Of a stretch of 64,000 nucleotides of DNA, positions 35,512-45,698 are shown piece after piece. The notes under the pieces were generated by a model, which made no database searches, was not told the origin of the DNA, and saw nothing but the letters and a program-made list of their open reading frames with translations. The first letter of the stretch is position 1. Each line of letters begins with the position of its first letter. The position numbers were made by a program, and so were the translations under genes. This DNA is from Schizochytrium sp. TIO01 (lineage: Eukaryota > Sar > Bigyra > Thraustochytrida > Thraustochytriidae): positions 8,204,668 to 8,268,667 of the forward strand of contig SMSO01000032.1 in NCBI GenBank assembly GCA_004764695.1, written 5' to 3'.

Positions 35512-38500
35512 ATGGCCGAAGGCAAAAGGCTTCGGAGGGTTAGCAGAAAAAAAAGCCTTAAAATTGGTCAAGTCTTTATTAAGACAGAAAGCAAATCAAC
35601 AAAGGTGCGTGGTCAACCTGCAACGGGTGAGTTCTGTGAAGGCATATTCCTTCCACTTTCTCTCGGTCAAAACTTCCCCTATCATCATGAGTACAGGAGC
35701 CTTGGGAATGGAAACCCAGAGAGCAAAGCAGTGGAGCCGAAAACCTATATGCGAGATATTCGTGAAGAAAATCCACTGAAAATCAAATATCAGGGCACGG
35801 AGCCCGAAGCATGGGATCATCTAGAAGATTGCCACGAGTGGAGCATCAATTCCCAGCTATTATTACGTGAGGAGTATCTTAGTAGACTGCGTGCTGCCTG
35901 CTTGCCTCTAGCTGCACAATTAGAAAGTGAACGCAGCAGCCCTGAAGTACCCGATGAAGCTGAAATTGCTGACACTGCTGCTATTATCCACCTTGCTTCA
36001 CTACTAAGGAAGATCACAGTTGATGTTGTTGTCAACATTTGCCAATCGGATTTACCGCGCCCTTTCTTGTGGAAAGGTAGAAATATTCTGCTACAAATCC
36101 CATCAGAGCTTAATTTTGCTTCATGCTTCCCACAGATAGCTGCAATACTAAATCTGAAAACTTTACGTCGAAACCCATTTCTTGATGAAGAACCTTTACC
36201 AGAACCTCACAGTGAAAAAGGGCAGATAATATTACAGAACAATAGTGCGAAAGGGCACATCAGCTTGGCACGTCAAGCAATTCTAAGAGAAGAAGAACAG
36301 CATGGTATACAAACAGTTCATGGGTCATTTTTTGAGTGGAAAGAACTTCAAACTCAACAAGCTCAAGAACTTAAAAAAAAAGAAAAAAATCAGAAAATTG
36401 CAAAAGAACTCCTACCCAAGCTTGCTCGCGTTTCAATTAGTCCACACAATGTGCATTGTTTCCGACGACAAGATGCCGATGGTGATGGAATGTTGACATA
36501 CAAAGAGTTCTTGCGTGGATTTTACCTTTTACTGCTACCTTTCAAACTTGAAAGCGAACACGAAAAGGAGTGGCTGCTTGAGCAAGTTGATCCCCAACGT
36601 GCTGGTTGGGTAGCATACAACGCTTTTAACAAACTTTGTGAAGCTGCAAAGAAAAAAAAATCGTATAAGAACTTCAGAAAGCAGGAACAAAGCACTTCAA
36701 TGAGTCCGAGTACGACCCATCTTCGTAGCGGTGTTGAAGCTGCAACATCTCTTCAGAGGTGTTCGTCCCCATCAACTCGAAGCACTTTTCAAGCTGACAG
36801 TAAGGAAAGTTTCGCAGCAGAAATAGATGACGTTGCGTATATCTTGGAGACTCGCCAAAGTGCAATCCATAGCCAGCTAAGGCGTTTGACTGAACGTAGA
36901 GAAAAGCTCCAGAATGAGTATGATGAAGTTACACGTGAGTTGACAATATGTAACCCAGTTGGGAAAAACAACATTGGGCCACATGCCCACGTGGAGTATG
37001 CCCGAGCAAACGAAAGGAAGAAACAAGAAATTGTAGGGGAGCTTACTACATTTCGCCAAGAGCTTAAAGACGCTATTGGTCAGCTCAACTGCCGTGAGTC
37101 CTCTCTGGTTACAGAGCAGCTTGAGGTGAAAACAAAACTTCTCTGGCACCTGGAAATTCGTCAAAGCGAGAAAGAAGAGAGTGTTATGAAGGATTACGAG
37201 GCCTCCATCAGGCATCAACTGAAAGCTCAGGCCAAGGCAATTGCTGAGCAGGAGCGAGCACGTAGGAAAGAGGAAGAAAAAAAGTACAAAGTTGAGCAAA
37301 GACTTGTCAGAAAGCGAGCTCTGAGAGAGAAATTGCGCCGTGAACATTCTGCAGCTACGGTTATTGCAAACAGCTTCCGCTCGTGGCAATCAAGAATTCG
37401 ACTTGCTTGGCTTCAGCAGAGTGCCTTTGAAGCCTATGAGGCAATCCACACGTCTCGCATGTTTGATACTTCAGAAAGACGCTTGCTGGAACGACCAACA
37501 CCTATTTTACTCCTTGCCACAGGCAATCGTGGAGATCGTATTTTGAAATTTCTAAGGCGAGCAATGCCAGGAAACTTCTGGGGCGTTTTGCCGATGCTAG
37601 ATTGTAGATCAACAATAAATCTTGCAGGTACCATAGAAGAATATTTGAACAAGCACGCATCCCTTTTCTGGAAATTAGATCACGACCTGAATGAAGATCT
37701 CTCAGCAGCAATCCTTCTTTCTCTGGAGTCCGTTCACCCTCGACCTTTGATTCTATATACTGGTGACAGTGGCCGCTCGGTAAATGCTGGAACAAAGTGG
37801 CTGTCGGATGGAGCTTTGAAGTATGTCGATGCCAATTATTACAGTGAAATGCTGTATAACCAAGATCTAGGGGTCATGCGTATGCTTGAAGAAGCAACCA
37901 AGCTCCTTCTCCCAACAAGCAATGCTGATGCCAACAAGAATTCCGACCCAAATCTGTTTGAGCGCCTGGTACAATTTTGCAGATCAAATACCCCTTGGCG
38001 GCCTACAGCTCAGCAGCTCCGAGCTGCAACAGAGATTACAAATCAATCAACCTGGCTAAAGACCCCCTTTTGGGAAAGTCCTGGTCTCGCGGTACTCCGT
38101 GCGTACGTGGAGATCAAAGTAGGGCGACCGAGTCAGAATTTCACGAGAGAACTAGTGGATCTTGATCTCAGTGATAAAACTGTACAGCGGTGTGAAGATA
38201 TCATCGTGCATTTCAGTTTACGTGAATTGCGTATCTTCCAGACTCAGGCGAAAAAGGGCGCCTTTACTTCTAATGACCTTGGAACTACATTGTTTCGGTA
38301 TGGGCCAAGACATGTTGTAGTAAGAACAATTCCACGCGGTGATGATGCTGTTTATCGTTTATATGACGCTCGAGACCTCGCGAATCGTCTGGCCCTTTCG
38401 AGCGGAGGCGATTTTCGTACGCAAATTGACCGTATTAGGGCTGGGAAGCGTATACGAACAAGCGCCCAGATACCTGGGAATCAAATGCTAGATACCAACA

Positions 38501-38817
38501 AGAATCACAAAATAAACGATGGTAGCCTTGTTGTTGCACGAATTCATCCTGCTACTCGATTAATCGAGGATACTGAACATAATTTAATTATTTGTCGTGG
38601 TTCGAAAACGGGATATGTATGTTGGTTGCATAGGTCAAATAAGGCTGCACGTGTGCAAGTAAAGATGATTTCATGTGAGCCTCCGTTCGCGGAGCTACGT
38701 GGGACTATTCCATTTGACTCAAACCTTCAAGGCCAAGAGCTGCAAAGATATTTGATGGATGCCTTACGGAGACTGAGACCAAACCCTCTCACAGGATTGG
38801 TAAATCTAGCACAGTAG
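35512..38817 (+). CDS. Large EF-hand, coiled-coil and IQ-containing protein of unknown function
   Basis: Single open frame of 1,101 residues starting at the ATG in CTACCATGG. There is no signal peptide or membrane segment. A canonical EF-hand loop DADGDGMLTYKE lies at residues 321-332; the paired loop near VDPQRAGWVAYNAF is degenerate and probably does not bind Ca2+. Residues about 435-620 are highly charged, Glu/Lys/Arg-rich and predicted coiled coil (LTERREKLQNEYDEVTREL; EEEKKYKVEQRLVRKR). An IQ-like segment AATVIANSFRSWQSRIRL follows at about 613. The C-terminal 450 residues look globular (PILLLATGNRGDRILKFL; RPLILYTGDSG; YGPRHVVVRTIPRG) but match no family I can name. The GNRGDR loop is not a Walker A motif. 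Likely a cytoplasmic Ca2+-responsive scaffold, which is inference from the EF-hand and IQ only. The next gene is convergent, 200 bp away. Confidence 0.82.
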   Translation: MAEGKRLRRVSRKKSLKIGQVFIKTESKSTKVRGQPATGEFCEGIFLPLSLGQNFPYHHEYRSLGNGNPESKAVEPKTYMRDIREENPLKIKYQGTEPEAWDHLEDCHEWSINSQLLLREEYLSRLRAACLPLAAQLESERSSPEVPDEAEIADTAAIIHLASLLRKITVDVVVNICQSDLPRPFLWKGRNILLQIPSELNFASCFPQIAAILNLKTLRRNPFLDEEPLPEPHSEKGQIILQNNSAKGHISLARQAILREEEQHGIQTVHGSFFEWKELQTQQAQELKKKEKNQKIAKELLPKLARVSISPHNVHCFRRQDADGDGMLTYKEFLRGFYLLLLPFKLESEHEKEWLLEQVDPQRAGWVAYNAFNKLCEAAKKKKSYKNFRKQEQSTSMSPSTTHLRSGVEAATSLQRCSSPSTRSTFQADSKESFAAEIDDVAYILETRQSAIHSQLRRLTERREKLQNEYDEVTRELTICNPVGKNNIGPHAHVEYARANERKKQEIVGELTTFRQELKDAIGQLNCRESSLVTEQLEVKTKLLWHLEIRQSEKEESVMKDYEASIRHQLKAQAKAIAEQERARRKEEEKKYKVEQRLVRKRALREKLRREHSAATVIANSFRSWQSRIRLAWLQQSAFEAYEAIHTSRMFDTSERRLLERPTPILLLATGNRGDRILKFLRRAMPGNFWGVLPMLDCRSTINLAGTIEEYLNKHASLFWKLDHDLNEDLSAAILLSLESVHPRPLILYTGDSGRSVNAGTKWLSDGALKYVDANYYSEMLYNQDLGVMRMLEEATKLLLPTSNADANKNSDPNLFERLVQFCRSNTPWRPTAQQLRAATEITNQSTWLKTPFWESPGLAVLRAYVEIKVGRPSQNFTRELVDLDLSDKTVQRCEDIIVHFSLRELRIFQTQAKKGAFTSNDLGTTLFRYGPRHVVVRTIPRGDDAVYRLYDARDLANRLALSSGGDFRTQIDRIRAGKRIRTSAQIPGNQMLDTNKNHKINDGSLVVARIHPATRLIEDTEHNLIICRGSKTGYVCWLHRSNKAARVQVKMISCEPPFAELRGTIPFDSNLQGQELQRYLMDALRRLRPNPLTGLVNLAQ

Positions 38818-39018
38818 ATTTGCTTAAATTAGTCATAATATTTACCAATTTGAGGAGGAGGGGGGGGGGGAGGGTGTTACGCGCGAAGGCTAGAGTACAT
38901 TTTAACCATGACTAAAAATCTCTATGTTTTAATGAAGCTTTTATAAGGTCTGTGAGCTCTTGCTTCTGTATTTCTCATGAAGAAAACTTGAATAATAAAC
39001 AATACAATGTGAACTGGA

Positions 39019-40572
39019 CTAAAATGATTTGAACTTTTTGATTTGACCCATGAACTCACGAAATTGAGCCAAGAAAGACTCAGACGGTTCAGTGTACTCT
39101 GTGTGCTCAGGAGGCGGGACTTTTCCGTGGTCCGCCTCAAGAAGAGGACCGATATATAATTGCTTGAGAAAGATGAATGATTCACGTGTGGCATGGTATA
39201 CTTCAAACAGCACTGTTGCATCGACATTGAGGGCTTGAGCAGGGATAATGGTGTTTCCACCGGGGTGCAGGTCCAGCCAGTCGGTAACATCGCAAACCTG
39301 GTTATCAATGATCAAGAGAAGCTCACCATTTGCGTTCCGCTGTTTTATTTCCTCAAAAGGGATTCCTTCAAGACGCAACGAGTTAGAAAAATCGTTCTTG
39401 ACTTTTTCGCAGGCACGCTGAAGACCTATGAGACGTAGACTTTTGGCTGCCTCAAGGAGCTCATCAGCTTCATGCAGATCAATCTCATATTCGAGGCCCT
39501 TGGCTTCAGCCTCTAGATAAATGAGCACCTTATCAAAAAGGCAACAATCCAGGTCCACATCGAGGGATTCCGTATTGGGGGACAGAACTGTGTGAGCTAG
39601 TGTGATACAAGGCTGAAGCAGACGCTTTTTTACTGGAAAGTACTCTCCATCATTACAAGTCACGTGCACGATGTTGGTGGGCGGAATGCGTTCAAAGGGG
39701 CGAAATTCGCCATCCAGCATAAAACCAGGTACATTGATACCTTCGATGTGCCAGCGCGTGGTTGTTTGAACAACTCCACGAACAATATCCGGGAGGAAGA
39801 GGTCCTTATCTTCGTCCTCTTCAGCCTCTTCTTCTGCCACAACGTCTCGGATCGTCACAAGAAGGTCGTGCCCTTTAAAGTCAAGTCGGATCCGCTCGTG
39901 CTGTGTAATAATTTGCTGGAAGAGAGCTTTACCCAAAAAGCTGCGCAGCTCGCCACGCTCGATACGAATCTGCGACTCGGGCTGATTATTTCCAATCTTG
40001 TCTCCAACATTTGTCCCAGCATTGCCCATTTCTTTGTCATCAGCGTCTCCATCCGCGTCGTCGTCGTCGTCGTCGTCATCATCATCATCATTATCGCCGT
40101 CGGTGTCCATTTTGTCTTCACCGACGTCATAAGGCCTGACTTCGACAAGTACTTGCTGTAGCGCAGGTAGGGCCTCGACCTCTTCAGTCTCAAACCTAGA
40201 CCATGGGAAGCGGTCCTGGCCGACGACAACCTCAAAGTTTCTGCACTGAGCTTCGTCGAGGCAAATGGAGTCCTCAGGAAGCGCTTCGCACGGCTTCACT
40301 CGAAGAACAAACTGTGGATGTGTTCTTGCAAAGACTAGGATTGACCCGATGTTTTCATGTTCTCCGGCCAATTCTGTAAATGCTTTTGGCGACACCAAGC
40401 CAAGTTGCGATCCTCGAGCTGCCTCGCGCAAGGCAAAGTAATTGTTTGCGGCAGCAGATTCCACATTACTCTCATTGTTTTCGGTCACCGGAGAGAACGT
40501 CTCAAGACTTACAGTGCGGAGAGGTTTCTGCGCTCGAGTCGCATGGCGATTGTTGGCGGCCACCCAAGGCAT
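39019..40572 (-). CDS. NSF-N-like / SKP1-BTB-like / cytochrome b5 domain protein
   Basis: One exon; ATG chosen at 40,572, since the frame opens 11 codons earlier only with a TTG. 517 residues. Residues about 40-285 resemble the N-terminal substrate-binding domain of NSF/CDC48-type AAA proteins (double-psi barrel plus second lobe), with no AAA domain after it. An Asp run (about 157-172) interrupts the two lobes. Residues about 298-405 resemble a SKP1/BTB fold (HVTCNDGEYFPVKKRLL, later ADELLEAAKSLRLIGL). Residues about 412-475 are a cytochrome b5 domain: VCDVTDWLDLHPGG, with axial His 436 and His 460 spaced 24, as in classical b5. No membrane anchor is seen. A ubiquitin-ligase adaptor or heme-dependent sensor role is speculation. 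The b5 call is firm, SKP1/BTB good, NSF-N moderate. A GTAAGT near 40,510 is a possible unused donor. Confidence 0.88.
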   Translation of the reverse strand: MPWVAANNRHATRAQKPLRTVSLETFSPVTENNESNVESAAANNYFALREAARGSQLGLVSPKAFTELAGEHENIGSILVFARTHPQFVLRVKPCEALPEDSICLDEAQCRNFEVVVGQDRFPWSRFETEEVEALPALQQVLVEVRPYDVGEDKMDTDGDNDDDDDDDDDDDADGDADDKEMGNAGTNVGDKIGNNQPESQIRIERGELRSFLGKALFQQIITQHERIRLDFKGHDLLVTIRDVVAEEEAEEDEDKDLFLPDIVRGVVQTTTRWHIEGINVPGFMLDGEFRPFERIPPTNIVHVTCNDGEYFPVKKRLLQPCITLAHTVLSPNTESLDVDLDCCLFDKVLIYLEAEAKGLEYEIDLHEADELLEAAKSLRLIGLQRACEKVKNDFSNSLRLEGIPFEEIKQRNANGELLLIIDNQVCDVTDWLDLHPGGNTIIPAQALNVDATVLFEVYHATRESFIFLKQLYIGPLLEADHGKVPPPEHTEYTEPSESFLAQFREFMGQIKKFKSF

Positions 40573-41931
40573 CCTCCAGATGAATGAAGGTCGAACGCAA
40601 AGCAAATAGGCTCACCAGGAAAACGAGACGAGAACCAGAGCTACAGTTATAGTAATCCCGTCGCAGCTCAACAACAACAACAACAACAACAACAAGTAGT
40701 AGTAGTAGTAGAAGAAGAAGAAGAAGAAGCTGTACTGGAGTCTTTGTACAATGCGATGGAGAAAAGCAAAAGGAAAGATTGAGAAGAGAATGATTCGGAG
40801 GCATAACCTTGGAGTTGATTTAATCAAATATGCTCTTTTGCTTGCCAATTCTACAAACAATTCCATCGATCTATTACTTCAACGCCAGACTTACTGATTG
40901 GAAAGCCTATAGTCCCATATGCCTTTAAAGAAGAACGCTGTTCTGTTTGATGAGGGTTTTGTTTTTCATGGGGCTTTCCTGGTGTTAATTATCTGATTTT
41001 GTGTGATTTTTTATATTTTTTTCAGTTTTTTTAAATTAAATAAAAATGCGTCCCTATCGTTTTAGTTTGCATCGTTCGGTATCTCCAACCTGCTCCTTGT
41101 AAATAATGGAAAGGCCCGGGACCGAGTCAAGGAGAAGGGTAACAAAGAGGAATTTATTTTCACTTTCTTACGCACACACTTTCCCATATGGTTTGATTCT
41201 TCATAGAGTTCGACGTTTGCACAATATTCTCCACGTTTCATTGGTGAGAAGAGAAGAGACATTGTTACCCATTTGTTTTAACCGTAGCTAGGAAATCTTC
41301 CTGTTCTGGATCTTCATTTGCACCAACCATAATACTTGCATTCAAGAAATTCACAAAGAATTTCGCCAGCCCCATGTTACATGTTTGCGAACAACTATTG
41401 TAGGCTTCACACGAGAAAAAGCCTATATGAGTTGCAAAATGGTACCTATTTGCTGATATTATCACTTCTTTGATCCCTGCACAAACAGTTGTATCTCGCA
41501 TGATTGAGTGATCATCAACTGACTGTTTTCCTCCATTTCTCAATATATCTGTGCCCAAACTGAGCACAGATCAAACAAAGAATGGTCATCTGCTTGGCAG
41601 GGAGATCCCTAAACTCCAAGCATCGCAATAGCACTCTACCATATAGAATATTAGACATGAAGTAAGTATATACCAATAGGTCCATATAACTTATATACGA
41701 AATAAAAGGCCTTTCGGCGGTTTTCACCACTCAGATCAAAATCAACCACAAGAAGTCAGATTTGAGAGCGCCAAATCTCATCTGCAGGGCCCTTTGCAGC
41801 GCACTGGAGAACTGCAAGGAAGCCTAGAGATACACCGCTGAGGCGTACTCTTCAAGAAACGTCTCAGGTTATCCTGCTGGGTTGTTGAAGCTCGGTCAAA
41901 GATCTCAGTTCTCGAATTCAAGTAACCCAAA
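40573..41931. other. Divergent intergenic region between the b5 protein and SKA1
   Basis: It contains a compound AAC/AGT/AGA microsatellite next to the minus-strand gene, then AT-rich sequence. Open frames of up to 100 codons have no recognisable content. Promoters for both flanking genes should lie here; a TATATACGAAATAAA-like AT element at about 41,691 is 240 bp before the SKA1 ATG. Confidence 0.55.
40665..40729. repeat. Compound trinucleotide repeat (AAC)n(AGT)n(AGA)n
   Basis: About nine AAC units, five AGT units and seven AGA units follow each other, 90-155 bp upstream of the minus-strand gene's ATG and therefore in its promoter or leader. Confidence 0.95.
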
Positions 41932-42825
41932 ATGAGCCTTATGAGCGAGGCTCGTGTGGCTGCTGAGGCGTTCACCACAATGACAGCGCAGCTCGCACGA
42001 GAAGTAAGCGAACTCCAGGCACTTTGCGTCCTGGCAGGGTCTGATGCCAGACCCGCTGCAATGCAAAGACTTGCAAGTGGAGTTGATGAAGTTGAGGACC
42101 GCCTTTTGGCGCTCGAGGCTGCTGTGGAGGCTGAGCTCGCGCTCACAGAGGATGCTAGAGCTCTCGTCACAGAACTTGCTGCTCAATCTGAACGTGCAGA
42201 AGAATTGAAGCGATGCCTCGCAAAATCCGCAACGAGTACCATTGAAAATAGTGATGAGAATGATGTCGAGAATGACACTTACGAACACAACGTCGAAAAC
42301 GCCTCAACCCTCGGCAACTTAGGACCAAACTCAAGGTCTGAATGTGGTAAATCAAGGTATGAAGGTTCAGAGGAAGACCTTCAGGAAGGTGACGATTTTG
42401 CTGGTGAAGAAGATGATAATGGAGCTGGAGCTACTGTAGATCCTGAGACTGGCAAGGTTAGCGTGAGTGCGCCGTCGAAAGATCAGTTAGACGCGGTTCC
42501 AAATTATATGCGCGGAAGATTGACAGTGGAGAAGGTTGAAGCTGCGGTGCAGGTAGTGAATGCGACTTTTGAGTATAAACGAAGCACCATGCTTATTCCA
42601 AGGGGAAAGCAGAGCGTTACAGTGCGGGAGCAAATCATGGCCTGGAGAGACCAGGAACTTGAGGAAACGCGGGGGTTACACTTTGTTAGCCGTGATGACA
42701 TATTTGCACAGGCTGCTCGTGACGGAATCGATCTTAACATTGTCAAACAAGCGCTTCAAGTGCTCAGGTATACTGGTGCCTTACGGCATATTAGCGGTGG
42801 TGGTTGTGCAAGATTTTGCGTGTGA
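41932..42825 (+). CDS. SKA1: Spindle and kinetochore-associated protein 1
   Basis: Single exon, 297 residues, start in AACCCAAAATGAGC. Residues about 5-105 are Ala/Glu/Leu-rich and predicted coiled coil, the part that in SKA1 pairs with SKA2 and SKA3. An acidic linker (about 106-175) follows. Residues about 189-297 match the SKA1 microtubule-binding domain: VPNYMRGRLT at its start, then the KRSTML, AWRDQELEETRG, DIFAQ and LRYTGALRHISGGGCARF segments, which parallel the human end sequence ending in GG-x-TRY. SKA1 works in the outer-kinetochore SKA complex that tracks microtubule ends together with NDC80 during mitosis. Identification is from memory of the family, but the domain order, length and C-terminal motif all agree. 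The next gene is convergent. Confidence 0.9.
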   Translation: MSLMSEARVAAEAFTTMTAQLAREVSELQALCVLAGSDARPAAMQRLASGVDEVEDRLLALEAAVEAELALTEDARALVTELAAQSERAEELKRCLAKSATSTIENSDENDVENDTYEHNVENASTLGNLGPNSRSECGKSRYEGSEEDLQEGDDFAGEEDDNGAGATVDPETGKVSVSAPSKDQLDAVPNYMRGRLTVEKVEAAVQVVNATFEYKRSTMLIPRGKQSVTVREQIMAWRDQELEETRGLHFVSRDDIFAQAARDGIDLNIVKQALQVLRYTGALRHISGGGCARFCV

Positions 42826-43604
42826 GAGGACCCTTTGCAATACCGCGATGGAAGGTGATTTTGCACTGGCCATCGCTTTCGTACATGCATGCCTGCTCAC
42901 CTGTGTTACAAACAAAAAATTATATTAACCTGTGAAAACAATAACCATAAAACCCAGCTGTCTTCACGACGTATAAGTTTCTCTCTGCAGTTCCCATGCA
43001 AATAGTTACGCAGTTGTCTGCTGTCCTCTTGCTTTCTCGTCATAAAGGTCGTGAGATGCACCTTTACGTCTTTAGCTGATCGAAAATGCTAATGCTCCCC
43101 ATTTATTTCAAACTTCAACACATGCTCTGTTCTTGTGTTTGAGATATTATATCAAAAAAGAGTAGACTACTTGATCAGCCCTTTGTTTTTTTGTTTCTTT
43201 CAATTTTCTTTATTTCATGAGTAGTTCTCTAGAATTCCAGGGGAGAGAGTCTTGCAAGGCAATTCATTGATAGTCTTTTAGGATAAATGCAGGGATACCT
43301 AGACTCTACAGAAAAGTGGGGAATTTCAACGACAACTCAAGTGTAGAGACAGGAGCTACCGAAAAAACGTCACTATTATACCTTCACCTATCATCGTACA
43401 ACTATTCAGAAACAAGAATAAAGTCGAACAGTGACCCTAGTAAACTAGTTGATCTTGAAATTGTCACAAGTGAACGGGAAGGGGAAGAATCGGATCAAGG
43501 GAGGAAGAGGAATAAAGAAAAAGAGAGTGGGAGAGAGAATGTAGACAATGTAGACAATGTGAGAGAAAGCTACAACTTTATTCTGTTTTATCAGATCGTT
43601 ACGT
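42826..43604. other. Convergent intergenic region between SKA1 and COX6A
   Basis: 3' flanks of both genes. A 128-codon plus frame (43,316-43,702) overlaps the last COX6A exon antisense and has no motif; it is not supported. Confidence 0.6.
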
Positions 43605-44088
43605 TTAGTTGCCCTCCTCCTTGCACTTCTTCCAGCACTCGCCGTCGAAGAGAGCGCAGTCTGTTAGATTTGAATACACATCATGATAAAGGCATCACAT
43701 GAGCGGATATCATTCAAAGGATAGATTCTGTTAGTCAATCTGTTGGCTTTTCTAGGAAAACGAAATAATGGACCAGCATGGCCTATGGGACAAGGAACAT
43801 TTGAAACTTACGGGAGCACTTCCAGGGGAAAGCCTTCTTCTCAATGTTCTGGTAGAGCATCTTCTTCTCGACCTCGTGGTGGCCGTGGGACATGTGGATG
43901 AAAAGGTTGACGGTGGCAAGAACACCGATGAAGGGGATGGCCATCTTGGTGACCTTCTCCCACTGCTTCATGGTGGCCTCGTGGTGAGCCTGGTGGGAGT
44001 CTGCGGAGAAGCCACGGCGAGCCACGCGGGTCATGGTGTTGCGAGCAGCCGCAACGCGGGTGGCAGCAGAGAAGAGACCGGCAGACAT
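43605..44088 (-). CDS. COX6A: Cytochrome c oxidase subunit 6A, mitochondrial
   Basis: Two exons: 44,088-43,812 and 43,660-43,605, with a 151-nt intron GTAAGT...CTAACAG; phase 1 is kept. 110 residues. Residues 1-28 are an Arg/Ala-rich presequence (AATRVAAARNTMTRVARRGF). One membrane helix follows (about 48-66: MAIPFIGVLATVNLFIHM), then the family segment HGHHEVEK...NIEKKAFPW. Exon 2 supplies the C-terminus, which contains KCSHCALFDGECWKKC with four Cys, unlike the mammalian tail as I recall it. The protein is a peripheral/inner-membrane subunit of respiratory complex IV. Codon choice is more GC-ending than in neighbouring genes, as expected for high expression. A TACTAAAC box and CCCAG lie just before the ATG, hinting at a 5' leader intron. 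Confidence 0.92.
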
Positions 44089-45698
44089 TTTCCTGGGTTG
44101 GGTGTTTAGTAACTATCCACGCCGAAAAAGCAGTTAACATGCACAACAACAAATAGAAAAAACAACAGAACACAGCAAATTATTTTGCAACGAACACAAT
44201 GATGACCCCATTGATTTGTAGCGTGCAAGAAATACACGAATGCGTTTGGCCCATGTTCAACATCACATCATCACAGCATATTAAAATGCGGTGTAATTGA
44301 TAGATATCGAATACAATCGAATAGCAATGACAAATAATATAATAAATCAAGATCAAAAGAGAGAAAATGACAAAATATCAATCCACCGACGCCCATCGAA
44401 GGTAAGCCAGCGCATGGAGCAAAAAACGAGCAAAGCATGTAATCAATCCAAGGTCAGTCAGCAAGGTCTGTCCAAATATAATAAGAGCAGCGTCCTCCGC
44501 CTCAAACAGCGAGCATCTCATCGGCGCCAGGTAAGAGCAAAAGGCCGCGAAATGGCTGCCATCAGAAGCGTCCGCAGCGCCAAAAGGCCGCCTTCCGCAG
44601 CATATCCTACGCGGATAGAGGTAGAGATGGAAACCGGGGAGGAGTTGAACAGAGTAGACGCAGCGACGGCGGCGCAACAGGCCGCAGCGCGCACGAAAGC
44701 ACGTACCTGAGACGGACGAGGGGCGTAACGAGTTAGGCGCTTGGCGGCCATGGACTCGAGAGAGCAGCAGCAGCTGCCAGTGGAGGCCCCTCTCACTGCC
44801 CCCCTCTATCCACTGACACTATCTTCCTCTTAATTTTCCTGTGTGTCGTGAGACGCTTTGTGGGCATTTTTGCAGATTTTTACTGCGCCCCCTGCTTTCT
44901 TGTAGATAAATATTTTCAGTGGTAAAAGAGGTGAAAGGATAGGGTGTGAAGGGTTAAACAGTGACATTAGAAACCGAAATCTTCCTCTCAGCTCAGTGTA
45001 TCATAAACACGAGTTGTGCAGTCCAGATGAGTTAGCAAGACGAGTGTACGAAAAGGAAAAGAGTAACGGAGATAGCTGAGTGATCGAATTTAGTACGCTG
45101 TATTTTAATTGGGAGGGGCGCAGAGTGTGTGTCGCTCTTCCTAAAAGACACCGTAGGTATAAAGGATTATAAAAGCCTACCAGTACGCTACTATGGTTGT
45201 AACATAGAGACCCCAGTATGACATGCGATGCTGTAGATGAGGTCATTGGAGTAGTATTAGTTTGAGGAGATTACTATGATGTTAATAGCAGAGTGGTTAG
45301 GCAAATGGTTAGATACCGAGTAAGTGTATAGAGTCTTTAGACTACGTGCATGCTTTGCTCGGTTTTCATTTGCTATTTTACTCGAGTCTGTTTCTTAAGT
45401 TTATTTGGTGGTAATGTGGCTTGTTCTGTCTCTGTTAATATAGTTTGTTTCACTTGTGCTTAGAACTCACGAAGTTTTGGAATGATTCAACTAGGTATGT
45501 ACCTTCCTTTACAGTATGTTATTTGTTTTTGTATTTTGATTCTAATTAAAATTTTAATAAACAAAAAATATATACCATGTGCGATTTTTTCTTCATTTGT
45601 TTGCATTGCTGTTGAGGTTGCTGCAGCAAAGCGGCTGCTCACACTCGCGCTCAGGGTGAGGCGAGAATACGTGGCAGCAGTTGGCAAATATGGCCAAC
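44089..45698. other. Upstream region shared by COX6A (-) and the FERM gene (+)
   Basis: About 1.6 kb. On the minus strand, an ATG at 44,751 opens 15 codons (MAAKRLTRYAPRPSQ) ending at CAG|GTACGT. This could be a leader exon joined to CCCAG|GAAAATG at the COX6A start, but it would be out of frame with COX6A. A plus-strand frame of 137 codons (44,297-44,710) is basic and unrecognised; I do not support it. The remainder is AT-rich. Confidence 0.45.

Noticed and set aside
40490-40515. GTAAGT inside the b5 fusion gene as an intron donor
   Set aside because: The frame stays open and no convincing acceptor follows, so I kept one exon.
44297-44710. 137-codon basic plus frame near COX6A
   Set aside because: No recognisable domain; overlaps the presumed COX6A leader antisense.
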